Positions 23,140 through 31,988 of a DNA stretch of 64,000 nt are shown here, piece after piece. The notes under the pieces were generated by a model, which made no database searches, was not told where the DNA came from, and was given only the letters and a program-made list of their open reading frames with translations. Positions within the stretch are counted from its first letter, which is position 1; each line of letters begins with the position of its first letter. The stretch covers positions 161,369-225,368 of the forward strand of contig NZ_FNEJ01000010.1 of assembly GCF_900100085.1 (NCBI RefSeq), written 5' to 3'. This DNA is from Salipiger marinus (lineage in GTDB: Bacteria > Pseudomonadota > Alphaproteobacteria > Rhodobacterales > Rhodobacteraceae). Both the position numbers and the translations under genes were made by a program.

Positions 23140-25299
23140 ATGCCCATCCGCACGCTGTGCCTGACGTCGGTTCTGGCGCTTTCCGCCGGGGCCGCGCTGG
23201 CCGATACCAGCTTCAACCGCATTGCCAGCTTCGCCACGCCGCTGAACATGGCCGAAGGCGAGGACAAGGCGCGCACCAGCTCCGCCGAGATCATCTCTGC
23301 CACCGAAGATGGCATGGTGCTGGTCTATACCGACAGCCCGCTGGGCGTGGTCGGCCGCATCGACATCAGTGACCCCGCAGCGCCCAAGCCGCTTGGCAAT
23401 GTGGCGGTGGACGGCGAGCCGACCTCGGTCACCGTGCTGGGCAACCATGCCTTTGTCGGCGTGAACACCTCGGAAAGCTTCACCAACCCCTCGGGCAAGC
23501 TGGTGGTGCTGGATGCGGTCTCCGGCGAGATCGCGCAGGAATGCGATCTGGGCGGCCAGCCCGATTCCTCGGCTCTGGCCAAGGATGGCAGCTTTGTCGC
23601 CGTGGCCATCGAAAACGAGCGGGACGAGGACGCGGGCGATGGCCGCGTGCCGCAGATGCCCGCAGGCTATGTGGCGATCCTTGACGTGGTCGACGGTCTG
23701 GCGGTCTGCGACAGTCTGGTGAAGGCGGATGTGACCGGCCTTGCCGAGGTGGCGCCCGAAGATCCCGAGCCCGAATTCGTCGACGTGAACGAGGCGGGCG
23801 AGATCGTCGTCACGCTGCAGGAAAACAACCACATCGTCGTGCTGAACAAGGCCGGCGAGGTGCAGAGCCATTTCTCCGCCGGGGCGGTGGATCTGACAGA
23901 GATCGACACCACCGACGAGCGCGGCGCGATCACCTTCACCGACAGTCAGGACGCCCGCCCGCGCGAGCCCGACGCGGTGCAGTGGATCGACAGCGACACG
24001 CTGGTCATCGCCAATGAAGGCGACATGGATGGCGGCGCGCGCGGCTTCACCGTGTTCAAGAAAGACGGCACGCTGGTTCACGAATCCGGCGCATCGTTCG
24101 AACATGCCGTGGCCATGGTCGGCCACTATCCGGACAAGCGGTCGGATGCCAAGGGCGTGGAACCCGAAGGCATGGAACTGGGCACCTTTGACGGCGTGCC
24201 TTACATGTTCCTGCTGGCGGAACGCGCCTCGGTGGTCGGGGTCTATGACATGACCGATCCCGCAGCGCCGGTGCTGAAGCAGATGCTGCCCTCTGGCATT
24301 TCCCCGGAAGGCGCCATCGCCATCCCGGAGCGGGGGCTGGTCGCCACCGCCAACGAGGTGGATCTGGTGGAAGACGGCGGCGTGCGCGCCCATGTCATGA
24401 TCTACGAACTGCAGGACGGCGCGCCGGCCTATCCGACCGTCACCTCCGAAGGCGCGGACGAGCTGATCGGCTGGGGCGCCAATTCCGGCATGGTCGCGGG
24501 CGAGGACGGCATGCTTTACGCCGTCAATGACAGCTTCTTTGCCTATCAGCCCACCATCTTCACCATCGACGTGTCGGAACAGCCCGCGCGCATCACCAAG
24601 GCGCTGCCGGTGACCCGGGGCGGCCATCCGGCGCAGAAGCTGGACATGGAAGGCATCACCACCGATGGCGAAGGCGGTTTCTGGATCGCCTCCGAAGGCG
24701 ATGCGGCCAAGCTGGTGCCGCATGCCATCTATCACGTGAATGCCGAGGGCGAGATCGAGAAAGAGATCGGCCTGCCCGAGGCGCTGCTGGAAGGTCAGAA
24801 GCGGTTCGGCTTCGAAGGCATCACCCTGCTGGACGGCACGCTGTGGATGGCCGTGCAGCGCGAATGGGGCAATGACCCGGCGGGCCATGTCAAGCTGATC
24901 TCCTACAACCTCGAGTCCGAAGAATGGGGCGCCGTGCATTACCCCATCGCCACTGCGGAAACCGGCTGGGTCGGTCTGTCGGACATCGTCGCCCATGGCG
25001 ATCAGGTCTATGTCGTGGAACGCGACAACCAGATCGGCGATGCCGCCAAGATCAAGAAGATCTACAGCGTGCCCGCCGCTGAAATGGTGCCCGCCGCTCC
25101 CGGCAGCGAACTGCCCGTGGTGACCAAGACCGAAGTGCGCGACCTGATCCCCGACCTGAAAGGCTGGGGCGGCTATGTGGTCGACAAGGTCGAAGGTCTG
25201 GCCATCACCGCAGACGGCACCTTCTGGGTGTCCACCGACAATGACGGCACCGATGACAGCTCGGGCGAGACGTTCCTCTGGAGCTTCACGCAGGACTGA
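23140..25299 (+). CDS. Secreted esterase-like activity of phytase family protein, predicted Pho regulon member
   Basis: The 719-residue protein has a signal peptide (MPIRTLCLTSVLALSAGAALA). The N-terminal half is a choice-of-anchor-I/beta-propeller-like region ('RIDISDPAAPKPLGNVAVDGEPTSVTVLGNHAFVGVNTSE', 'LVIANEGDMDGGARGFTVF', 'GVEPEGMEL'). The C-terminal half holds 'DMEGITTDGEGGFWIASEGD', 'RFGFEGITLLDGTLWMAVQREW' and 'VDKVEGLAITADGTFWVSTDNDGTDDS', the acidic blocks of the phytase-like esterase domain. It probably releases phosphate from organic esters outside the cytoplasm, which the PHO box upstream supports. The start follows the signal peptide. A 12-bp-stem terminator follows the gene. 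Confidence 0.88.
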   Translation: MPIRTLCLTSVLALSAGAALADTSFNRIASFATPLNMAEGEDKARTSSAEIISATEDGMVLVYTDSPLGVVGRIDISDPAAPKPLGNVAVDGEPTSVTVLGNHAFVGVNTSESFTNPSGKLVVLDAVSGEIAQECDLGGQPDSSALAKDGSFVAVAIENERDEDAGDGRVPQMPAGYVAILDVVDGLAVCDSLVKADVTGLAEVAPEDPEPEFVDVNEAGEIVVTLQENNHIVVLNKAGEVQSHFSAGAVDLTEIDTTDERGAITFTDSQDARPREPDAVQWIDSDTLVIANEGDMDGGARGFTVFKKDGTLVHESGASFEHAVAMVGHYPDKRSDAKGVEPEGMELGTFDGVPYMFLLAERASVVGVYDMTDPAAPVLKQMLPSGISPEGAIAIPERGLVATANEVDLVEDGGVRAHVMIYELQDGAPAYPTVTSEGADELIGWGANSGMVAGEDGMLYAVNDSFFAYQPTIFTIDVSEQPARITKALPVTRGGHPAQKLDMEGITTDGEGGFWIASEGDAAKLVPHAIYHVNAEGEIEKEIGLPEALLEGQKRFGFEGITLLDGTLWMAVQREWGNDPAGHVKLISYNLESEEWGAVHYPIATAETGWVGLSDIVAHGDQVYVVERDNQIGDAAKIKKIYSVPAAEMVPAAPGSELPVVTKTEVRDLIPDLKGWGGYVVDKVEGLAITADGTFWVSTDNDGTDDSSGETFLWSFTQD

Positions 25300-25320
25300 T
25301 CCGGACCTGATACAGACAGG

Positions 25321-25348
25321 AACGCCGCGCGGGGAACCGCGCGGCGTT
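25321..25348. terminator. Bidirectional terminator between convergent genes
   Basis: A perfect 12-bp stem AACGCCGCGCGG / CCGCGCGGCGTT (25321-25332, 25337-25348) with a GGAA loop lies between the phytase-like gene (+) and the ABC ATPase gene (-). It has only short T runs on either side but is very stable. Confidence 0.7.
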
Positions 25349-25370
25349 TGCCGTTCCGGGGAAGGGCGGA

Positions 25371-26297
25371 TCAGGCGGCGGGGGTGCTGCGGGTCAGTTC
25401 CAGAAACACATCCTCCAGATCCGCCTGTTCGGTGCGCACGTCGCGCAGCCGGATGCCCTGCGTGTGGATCAGCTGCAGCACCTGTTCGGCAGAGGTTTCC
25501 CGCGCCCGGTAGCTGAGCGCGATCAGCCCGCCCTCGCGCCGTTCGGCGGTGATGCCGGGGCCCTGCGGCAGGGTGACGGGATCACTTTCGGGCGTGATCA
25601 CCATGGTCTTGGCGTCAAGCTGGCCCAGCAGGTTGGCGGTGCTGTCGCGCGCCACCACCTCGCCATGGTTGATGATGGCGATCTCGTCGCACATCTGTTC
25701 GGCCTCTTCGAGGTAATGCGTCGTCAGGATGATGGTCATGCCCGTCTCCTGATTGAGACGGCGCACGTTGCGCCACAGCATCTGCCGCAGTTCGATGTCC
25801 ACCCCGGCGGTGGGTTCGTCCAGCACAAGGATATGCGGCTGGTGGACCAGCGCCTTGCCCAGCAGAAGCCTGCGCCGCATGCCCCCCGACAGGGTGCGGG
25901 CATAGGCTTCGGCCTTGTCGGACAGCCCGATCATCTCGAGGATCTCTTCGGTGCGCCGGTCCTTTTTCGGCACGCCATACAGCCCCGCCTGCACCTCCAG
26001 CGCGGCGCGCGGCGGGAAGAACGGGTCAAGGTTCAGCTCCTGCGGCATGACCCCGATGGCGGCGCGGGACTGGCGCGGGTTGCGGTCCTGATCCCAGCCC
26101 CAGATCGTGACCTTGCCCGCCGTTTTCAGCACCAGCCCGGCCAGAATGTTGATCAGCGTCGATTTTCCCGCGCCATTGGGCCCCAGCAGGCCAAAGATCG
26201 ACCCTTCGGGCACGGCAAGGTCGATGCCCTTCAGCGCCTGTTTTCCGCCTGCATAGGTCTTGCGCAGACCCTCGATCCGGATCGCATCCTGCGTCAT
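25371..26297 (-). CDS. ABC transporter ATP-binding protein (ABC-2 exporter type)
   Basis: The 308-residue ATPase has Walker A GPNGAGKST (39-47), the signature 'RTLSGGMRRRLLLGKAL' (134-150), Walker B 'ILVLDEP' (156-162) and switch His in 'ILTTHYLEEAEQMCDEIAIINHGEVVA'. The C-terminal domain of about 80 residues is typical of ABC-2/YadG-type exporters for drugs or polysaccharides. These ATPases normally sit next to their permease gene, but no permease is found here: the next gene upstream is divergent, and a terminator lies downstream. The partner must be encoded elsewhere, and the cargo is unknown. Confidence 0.9.
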   Translation of the reverse strand: MTQDAIRIEGLRKTYAGGKQALKGIDLAVPEGSIFGLLGPNGAGKSTLINILAGLVLKTAGKVTIWGWDQDRNPRQSRAAIGVMPQELNLDPFFPPRAALEVQAGLYGVPKKDRRTEEILEMIGLSDKAEAYARTLSGGMRRRLLLGKALVHQPHILVLDEPTAGVDIELRQMLWRNVRRLNQETGMTIILTTHYLEEAEQMCDEIAIINHGEVVARDSTANLLGQLDAKTMVITPESDPVTLPQGPGITAERREGGLIALSYRARETSAEQVLQLIHTQGIRLRDVRTEQADLEDVFLELTRSTPAA

Positions 26298-26372
26298 GCC
26301 GAGCCTTGCTCCTGTCTGCCACTTGTCTCATAACGCAGGTAGTGCACCGACAGCAAAAAGGGAACCGGACCA

Positions 26373-26552
26373 ATGGCCACCGAGGCACCCGAGACCAAAA
26401 TCGTCGACAGCCACCGCATCGCCTGCGATGGCGGCGAGGGCGCGCTTGGCCATCCAAGGGTCTGGCTGACCATCCCGCAGCAGACGGGCTTCGTGGAATG
26501 CCCCTATTGCGACGCGAAATACGTCCACCGCGATTTCGAGGGCAAGGTCTGA
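26373..26552 (+). CDS. Zinc-finger (zf-CHCC) mini-protein related to complex I subunit NDUFS6
   Basis: This 59-residue protein has the four zinc ligands in 'HRIACDGGEGALGHPRVWLTI' and 'FVECPYCDAKYVH' (Cys-X-His-Cys-X2-Cys order). It is the pattern of the bacterial zf-CHCC proteins homologous to the mitochondrial NDUFS6/13-kDa subunit of NADH dehydrogenase, common in alphaproteobacteria. It may bind complex I or help assemble it; that is inferred from the family. It is divergent from the ABC ATPase, and the AEC transporter follows after 26 bp. Confidence 0.85.
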   Translation: MATEAPETKIVDSHRIACDGGEGALGHPRVWLTIPQQTGFVECPYCDAKYVHRDFEGKV

Positions 26553-26578
26553 CCCTCCGGCAGCCCTGAGCCGGAGCG

Positions 26579-27505
26579 GTGCTTGCCGTCCTTCTGAAAA
26601 CCCTGCCGTTTTTTGCGGTGATCGGGCTGGGCTATGGCGCGGCCCGGATGCGGTTCTTTTCAGAGGCGGCCAGTGCGGCGCTGACGCGCTTTGTCTTTTA
26701 CTTCGCGCTGTCGGCGATGCTGTTCCGCTTCTCCGCGAACCTGTCCATCGCCGAGATCTTCGACCCGCAGCTGGCGCTGGCCTATCTGACCGGCACGGCG
26801 GCGGTCTATGCCATTGCCACCGCCGCCGGGCTGTGGCGGCGGCAGGATGTGGCCACCACCGCGATCGAGGCGCAATGCGCCGCCATCGGCAATACCGGCT
26901 TTCTGGGCGTGCCGATGCTGGCGGTGCTGCTGGGGCAGGCGGCGGTGGCGCCGATCATCCTCGTGCTGTCCATCGACCTCATCGTGTTCTCTTCGCTGCT
27001 GGTGATCCTTGTCACCGGGTCGCGCGACGGGCAGCTGTCGCCCGGCACGCTGCGCACCGTGGCGCTGGGGCTGGTCAAGAACCCCATGATCGTCTCGGTT
27101 CTGGCGGGGCTGGCGGTGTCGGCCAGCGGGCTGACCCTGCCTGCGGTCGCCAATGACTTCCTGACCCTGCTGGGCAATGCCGCGACCCCCGGCGCGCTTT
27201 TTGCCATTGGCGCGTCGCTTGCCACCAAAAGCGCGGAACGGCTGGAGGTGGCGGGCTGGCTCAGCTTCTGCAAGCTGGTGCTGCATCCCGCCTTCGTGGC
27301 GCTGGCGGCGTTCTGGCTGATCCCGGTCAGCGGCTTTCAGGCGGCGGTGGTGGTCTCTGCCGCGTCGCTGCCGGTGGCGGGCAACATCTTCATCCTTGCG
27401 CAGCATTACGGCATCGCGCCGCAGCGGGTGTCGGCCTCCATCCTGATCTCGACGGCGGCCAGCATCCTGACGGTCAGCGCGGTGATCGCATGGGTGGCGC
27501 CCTAG
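26579..27505 (+). CDS. AEC (auxin efflux carrier) family transporter
   Basis: This is a 308-residue integral membrane protein with about ten hydrophobic segments. 'TLPFFAVIGLGYGAARMRFFSEAASAALTRFVFYFALSAMLFRF' and 'CAAIGNTGFLGVPMLAVLLG' are AEC-family blocks; related bacterial members carry malonate, malate or other organic acids. The GTG at 26579 follows CCGGAG and fits the usual N-terminus. It lies 26 bp behind the zinc-finger mini-gene and 54 bp before fghA, so the three may be co-transcribed. The substrate is not evident. Confidence 0.87.
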   Translation: MLAVLLKTLPFFAVIGLGYGAARMRFFSEAASAALTRFVFYFALSAMLFRFSANLSIAEIFDPQLALAYLTGTAAVYAIATAAGLWRRQDVATTAIEAQCAAIGNTGFLGVPMLAVLLGQAAVAPIILVLSIDLIVFSSLLVILVTGSRDGQLSPGTLRTVALGLVKNPMIVSVLAGLAVSASGLTLPAVANDFLTLLGNAATPGALFAIGASLATKSAERLEVAGWLSFCKLVLHPAFVALAAFWLIPVSGFQAAVVVSAASLPVAGNIFILAQHYGIAPQRVSASILISTAASILTVSAVIAWVAP

Positions 27506-27559
27506 GCTTGCCGCTGCGGGCGCGGCGCGGTAGCCATGTCCGCAAACGGAGGATCGGCC

Positions 27560-28390
27560 ATGTTGACCAAATCGGAAAACCGCAGCTTCGGGGGCGTGCA
27601 GGGCGTCTATACCCACAGGTCGGAGTCCTGCGCCTGTGACATGACCTTTGGCCTGTATCTGCCGCCGCAGGCGCAGACGGGCAAGGTGCCGCTGCTGTGG
27701 TATCTGTCGGGCCTGACCTGCACCCATGACAACGCCATGACCAAGGCCGGGGCGCAGGCTTGGGCCGCCGCGGCAGGCGTGGCGGTGGTGTTCCCCGACA
27801 CCTCGCCGCGCGGGCCGGGCGTGGCCGATGATGAAGCCTATGATCTGGGGCAGGGCGCGGGCTTTTACGTCAACGCCACGCAGGATCCCTGGGCGCCGCA
27901 TTTCCGCATGTGGGATTACATCGCCACGGACCTGCCCGCGCTGCTGGCCGCCGAATTCCCGCTGGACATGGACCGGCAAAGCATCACCGGCCATTCCATG
28001 GGCGGGCATGGCGCGCTGACGCTGGCGCTGACCCTGCCGGACCGCTTCCGCTCGGTCTCGGCCTTTGCCCCCATCGCCAACCCGACGCAGAGCGACTGGG
28101 GCCGCAAGCAGCTTGGCGCCTATCTGGGCGAGGACAGCGCCGCATGGGAGGCCCATGATTCCACGCTGCTGATGACGGAACGCGGCTTTGCCGGGCCGCT
28201 GCTGGTGGATCAGGGCGCGCAGGACCAGTTTCTGGATCTGCTGAAGCCCGAGGCGCTGGCCCATGCCATCGCGGCGCGGCGCCAGCCTGCGACCTTCCGC
28301 ATGCAGGCGGGCTATGACCACAGCTATTTCTTCGTGGCCTCCTTCATGCGCGATCACATCGACTTCCACGCCGAGGCGCTGCGGGCGTGA
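27560..28390 (+). CDS. fghA: S-formylglutathione hydrolase
   Basis: The 276-residue esterase-D-type enzyme hydrolyses S-formylglutathione to formate and glutathione in formaldehyde detoxification. It shows '[13 protein letters not shown]', '[43 protein letters not shown]', the nucleophile elbow '[16 protein letters not shown]' and the C-terminal His in '[13 protein letters not shown]'. ATG 27560 was preferred to the in-frame ATG at 27536 because GGAGGA stands 9 nt before it. No alcohol dehydrogenase (adhC/frmA) gene is adjacent. Its stop overlaps the GTG of the next gene. Confidence 0.94.
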   Translation: MLTKSENRSFGGVQGVYTHRSESCACDMTFGLYLPPQAQTGKVPLLWYLSGLTCTHDNAMTKAGAQAWAAAAGVAVVFPDTSPRGPGVADDEAYDLGQGAGFYVNATQDPWAPHFRMWDYIATDLPALLAAEFPLDMDRQSITGHSMGGHGALTLALTLPDRFRSVSAFAPIANPTQSDWGRKQLGAYLGEDSAAWEAHDSTLLMTERGFAGPLLVDQGAQDQFLDLLKPEALAHAIAARRQPATFRMQAGYDHSYFFVASFMRDHIDFHAEALRA

Positions 28391-28833
28391 CGCTGTATAT
28401 CGACGCCGATGCCTGCCCGGTGAAGGACGAGGCCGAACGTGTGGCCACCCGTCACGGCTGGACCATGGTGCTGGTGTCGAATGGCGGGCTGCGCCCCTCG
28501 CGCAACCCGCTGGTGCAGATGGTCACCGTCTCCGCCGGGCCGGACGAGGCCGACAAGTGGATCGCCGACCGGGCGGGCGCGGGCGATGTGGTGGTGACCA
28601 ATGACATCCCGCTGGCCGCGCGCTGCGTCGAAGGCGGCGCGCGGGTGCTGCGGCCCGACGGGTCCCGGCTGGATCAGGGCAATATCGGCGCGCAGCTTGC
28701 CATGCGCGATCTGATGGCGGACCTGCGCGCGGCGGACCCGTTCCGCGCGGGCAGCGGCAAGGGCTTTACCAAGGCGGACCGGTCGCGGTTTCTGGATGCA
28801 CTGGAACGCGAGATCCGCGCAGCAAAAGGCTAG
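28387..28833 (+). CDS. UPF0178 (YaiI/YqxD, DUF188) family protein
   Basis: The 148-residue protein has the diagnostic '[18 protein letters not shown]' N-terminus, then '[25 protein letters not shown]' and '[17 protein letters not shown]'. The aspartates resemble a PIN-like or NYN nuclease site, but the function of the family is unproven. The GTG start overlaps the fghA stop (GTGA), implying translational coupling. The HAD phosphatase gene follows after 3 bp. Confidence 0.92.
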   Translation: MTLYIDADACPVKDEAERVATRHGWTMVLVSNGGLRPSRNPLVQMVTVSAGPDEADKWIADRAGAGDVVVTNDIPLAARCVEGGARVLRPDGSRLDQGNIGAQLAMRDLMADLRAADPFRAGSGKGFTKADRSRFLDALEREIRAAKG

Positions 28834-28836
28834 GGC

Positions 28837-29457
28837 ATGTCCATCAGAGCTGTGGTTTTCGACATCGGCAACGTGCTGATCGAATGGGCGCCGGAGCGGT
28901 ATTTCGACCGGGTGCTGGGGGAGGAGCGCCGCCGCGCGCTGTTCGCCGAGGTGGATCTGCACGCGATGAACGACCGCATCGACCAAGGCGAGGATTTCCG
29001 CGAGGTGGTCTATGCCACCGCCGAGCTTTATCCGGACTGGGCGGAGCATATCCGCCACTGGCACGACAACTGGCTGGAACTGGCAACCCCGGAAATCCCC
29101 GGATCGGTGGCGCTGCTGCGGCGCCTGCGGGCGCGGGGCGTGCCGGTTTTTGCGCTGACCAATTTCGGCATCGGCACCTTTGATCTGGCCGAACCGGCCT
29201 ATCCCTTCCTGACCGAATTCGACCGCCGCTATGTGTCGGGCCATATGAAGTTCATCAAGCCGGGGCACGAGATTTTCGAGCAGGTGGAGCGTGACTGCGG
29301 CCTGCCGCCGGAAAGCCTGCTGTTCACCGATGACCGCGACGACAACATCGCCACCGCCGCCGCGCGCGGCTGGCAGGTGCATCCGTTCCGGGGTCCGGAG
29401 GGGTGGGAGGACTGCCTGATCGGTCACGGGCTGCTGCCCGCCCGCGACGCGGCCTGA
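28837..29457 (+). CDS. HAD-superfamily phosphatase (YihX-like)
   Basis: The 206-residue protein has HAD motif I 'AVVFDIGNVLIEWAPERYF', motif II 'FALTNFG', motif III Lys in 'GHMKFIKPGHEIF' and motif IV 'LLFTDDRDDNIATAAARGW'. The second Asp of motif I is Gly (DxG), as in YihX-type sugar-phosphate phosphatases and the N-domain of epoxide hydrolase. Substrates may be sugar phosphates such as glucose-1-phosphate. It is the last gene of the fghA-UPF0178-HAD unit. Its last three codons (GCG GCC TGA) open a 38-bp tandem repeat. Confidence 0.85.
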   Translation: MSIRAVVFDIGNVLIEWAPERYFDRVLGEERRRALFAEVDLHAMNDRIDQGEDFREVVYATAELYPDWAEHIRHWHDNWLELATPEIPGSVALLRRLRARGVPVFALTNFGIGTFDLAEPAYPFLTEFDRRYVSGHMKFIKPGHEIFEQVERDCGLPPESLLFTDDRDDNIATAAARGWQVHPFRGPEGWEDCLIGHGLLPARDAA

Positions 29458-29540
29458 GCCGCGCCGCCTCTGTCACGCTGGCGGGCGCGGCCTGAGCCGC
29501 GCCGCCTCTGTCACGCTGGCGGGCGCGGCCAAGGCCGCGC
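29449..29540. repeat. 38-bp tandem repeat (two full copies plus a partial one)
   Basis: The unit GCGGCCTGAGCCGCGCCGCC TCTGTCACGCTGGCGGGC starts at 29449 and again, unchanged, at 29487. A diverged third copy begins at 29525 (GCGGCCAAGGCCGCGCCGCC). The first copy contains the stop codon of the HAD gene. Each unit holds the palindrome GGC-CTGA-GCC with GC-rich flanks and lies between convergent genes. Confidence 0.85.
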
Positions 29541-29550
29541 CGCCTGTCGC

Positions 29551-30789
29551 TCAGGCGGGTTGCGGCACCGGCGTGCGGTTTTCCCGGATCGGCAGGTGAA
29601 CGATGGCGCTCAGCGCGCCGACGCCGACGCCGATCCACCAGACCAGCGTGTAATTGCCGTAGATGTCATACATCCGCCCGCCCAGCCACACGCCAAGGAA
29701 CCCGCCCAGCTGGTGGCTGAAGAACACCACGCCATAAAGCGTGCCCATGTAGCGCAGCCCGTAAAGATGCGCGACCAGCCCCGAGGTCAGCGGCACGGTG
29801 GCGAGCCACAGCGAGCCCATCAGCAGCGAGAACAGGATCACCGAGGTGGGGGTGATCGGCATCAGGATGAAGGTGCCCGCCACGATGGTCCGCGCGGTGT
29901 AGATGCCCGCCAGCAGGTATTTGCGCTGCCAGCGTTTGCCCGCCCAGCCCGCCATCAGCGTGCCCGCCACATTCGCCACCCCGATCAGCGCGATGGACCA
30001 CGCGCCAAGCGCCGAGGTGGTGGTGATGCCCACGGCATGCAGCATCCCGCCCGGATCGATGGGGCCGCACATTTCCTCGACAAAGGCGGGGAAATGCGCG
30101 GTGACGAAGGCAAGCTGGTAGCCGCAGGAGAAGAAGCCCAGAAAGATCAGCGCAAAGGACGGATCGCGGAAGGCGCGGGTCAGGATGGTGCCCATGCTTT
30201 CTTCCAGCTCCGCCCGGCTGGCCGGGGCGGGCGCGCGCATCATCGGCAGCGCCAGCAGCATGGCAAGGATCGCCACGGCAAAGACCAGAAACACCGACTG
30301 CCACGGCATGATGCCCAGCAGGGCCTCGGCCACCGGGGCGCCGAAGACCTGCCCGGCGCTGCCCGCCGCCGTGGCGATGGCCAGCGACATGGACCGGTTC
30401 TCCTCGGACGAGGCGCGGCCCACCACGGCAAGGATCACGCCAAAGCCGGTGCCTGCCACGCCGAAGCCCACCAGCACCTCATAGGCCTGCATCGAGAACG
30501 GATCGGCGGCAAAGCTCGACAGCACCAGTCCCAGTGCATACAGCAGCGCCCCCATGACGATGGCCTTGCGGTCGCCGATGCGTTCCGCCAGCGCCCCGAA
30601 CAGCGGCTGCCCGATGCCCCAGGCAAGGTTCTGGATGGCGATGGCAAGGCTGAACTCGGCGCGCGGCCAGCCGAATTCCTCGGCGATGGGGATCTGGAAC
30701 ACCCCGAAGCTGGCGCGCACGGCGAAGGAAATCAGGATGATGACACAGCCGGTCACGAGGACGGGCGTGAAGATGGAGGGTTTGGTCAT
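29551..30789 (-). CDS. MFS transporter
   Basis: The 412-residue protein has twelve hydrophobic segments and begins 'MTKPSIFTPVLVTGCVIILISFAVRASFGVFQIPIAEEFGWPRAEFSLAIAIQNLAWGIGQPLFGALAERIGDRK', typical of OFA/monocarboxylate-like members of the major facilitator superfamily. ATG 30789 was chosen because AGGAG lies 8 nt upstream and the first helix follows. Upstream in-frame codons encode Arg-rich junk. The substrate is unknown. It is divergent from zapE. Confidence 0.9.
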   Translation of the reverse strand: MTKPSIFTPVLVTGCVIILISFAVRASFGVFQIPIAEEFGWPRAEFSLAIAIQNLAWGIGQPLFGALAERIGDRKAIVMGALLYALGLVLSSFAADPFSMQAYEVLVGFGVAGTGFGVILAVVGRASSEENRSMSLAIATAAGSAGQVFGAPVAEALLGIMPWQSVFLVFAVAILAMLLALPMMRAPAPASRAELEESMGTILTRAFRDPSFALIFLGFFSCGYQLAFVTAHFPAFVEEMCGPIDPGGMLHAVGITTTSALGAWSIALIGVANVAGTLMAGWAGKRWQRKYLLAGIYTARTIVAGTFILMPITPTSVILFSLLMGSLWLATVPLTSGLVAHLYGLRYMGTLYGVVFFSHQLGGFLGVWLGGRMYDIYGNYTLVWWIGVGVGALSAIVHLPIRENRTPVPQPA

Positions 30790-30926
30790 GCGGGGAACTC
30801 CTGCTCGCGCGCCAGCCTTACGGGGCGATGTCACGGGGTCAATCCCGATTTGGTGATGACGGGGATCATCTTCCGTGATGCGCGCGGGCTCTACACAAAG
30901 CCGCCGGGCCGCGCTATGGCGCGGAC

Positions 30927-31988
30927 ATGACCACGCTGACCGACCTTTACGACGCAAGGGTGGCCGAGGGCCGCCTGACGCGAGACCCCGCGCAGGAAGA
31001 CACCCTGCCCGAGCTGGAGCGCATCCGCGCCGAACTGGCAAAGCCGGTGAAGCGCGGGCTGTTCCGCCGTGCGCCCGAACCGCCGAAGGGGCTGTACCTT
31101 TGGGGCGGGGTGGGGCGCGGCAAATCCATGCTGATGGATCTGTTTGTCGACAGCCTGTCCGTGCCGGTGCGCCGGGTGCATTTCCATGCCTTCATGCAGG
31201 AAATGCAGGCTGATCTGCACCGCCTGCGCGGCGAGGGCGTGGAGGATCCGGTGATCCCCATGGCCCGCCGCGTCAGCGACGCGGTCAAGGTGCTGGCCTT
31301 TGACGAGATGCAGATCACCGACATCGCCGATGCGATGCTGGTGGGGCGGCTGTTCCAGCAGCTGTTCGATGCGGGAACGGTCGTGGTCACCACCTCGAAC
31401 CGGGTGCCGGACGATCTTTACAAGGACGGGCTGAACCGGCAGCTGTTCCTGCCCTTCATCGCGCTGATCAAGGAGCGGCTGGTGGTGCGCGAACTGGCCT
31501 CTGACCGGGATCACCGGCAGGACCGTCTGAAGGGCGCGCAGGTCTATTTCACGCCGGTGAACGATGCCTCGCGCGCGAAGATCGATGCGCTGTGGACGGA
31601 GCTGACCCAAGGCCGCGAGGAGCCGCTGGTGCTGACCGTCAAGGGCCGCCGGGTGGAACTGCCGCGCTATTCCAACGGCATCGCGCGCGCGTCGTTCTAC
31701 GATCTCTGCGGCCAGCCGCTGGGGCCTGCCGATTATCTGGCGCTGGCCGAGGCGGTGCGGATGCTGGTGATCGAGAACATCCCCCGGCTGGGCCGCAGCA
31801 ATTTCAACGAGGCAAAGCGGTTCGTGACGCTGGTCGACGCGCTGTACGAGGCGAAGGTGAAGGTCATCATCAGCGCCGTGGACGAGCCCGAAAGCCTGTA
31901 TGTCGAAGGCACCGGCGCGTTTGAATTCGAACGCACCGCCAGCCGCCTGCGCGAAATGCAGGATGCGCGCTGGGGCGAGCCGGGCTGA
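30927..31988 (+). CDS. zapE: Cell division protein ZapE (AFG1-like ATPase)
   Basis: The 353-residue P-loop ATPase has Walker A 'GLYLWGGVGRGKSMLMDLF' (G60-S67), then 'RVHFHAFMQEMQADLH', Walker B 'VKVLAFDEMQITDIADAMLVGRLF' and sensor 'VVTTSNRVPDDLYKDGLNRQLFLPFI'. It belongs to the AFG1/LACE1 family, whose bacterial member ZapE associates with the division ring. It is a single gene; a GC-rich hairpin (32020-32039) follows the stop. Confidence 0.93.
   Translation: MTTLTDLYDARVAEGRLTRDPAQEDTLPELERIRAELAKPVKRGLFRRAPEPPKGLYLWGGVGRGKSMLMDLFVDSLSVPVRRVHFHAFMQEMQADLHRLRGEGVEDPVIPMARRVSDAVKVLAFDEMQITDIADAMLVGRLFQQLFDAGTVVVTTSNRVPDDLYKDGLNRQLFLPFIALIKERLVVRELASDRDHRQDRLKGAQVYFTPVNDASRAKIDALWTELTQGREEPLVLTVKGRRVELPRYSNGIARASFYDLCGQPLGPADYLALAEAVRMLVIENIPRLGRSNFNEAKRFVTLVDALYEAKVKVIISAVDEPESLYVEGTGAFEFERTASRLREMQDARWGEPG

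Noticed and set aside
29449..29540. CRISPR-like repeat
   Set aside because: The units are directly adjacent with no spacers, and there are no cas genes.
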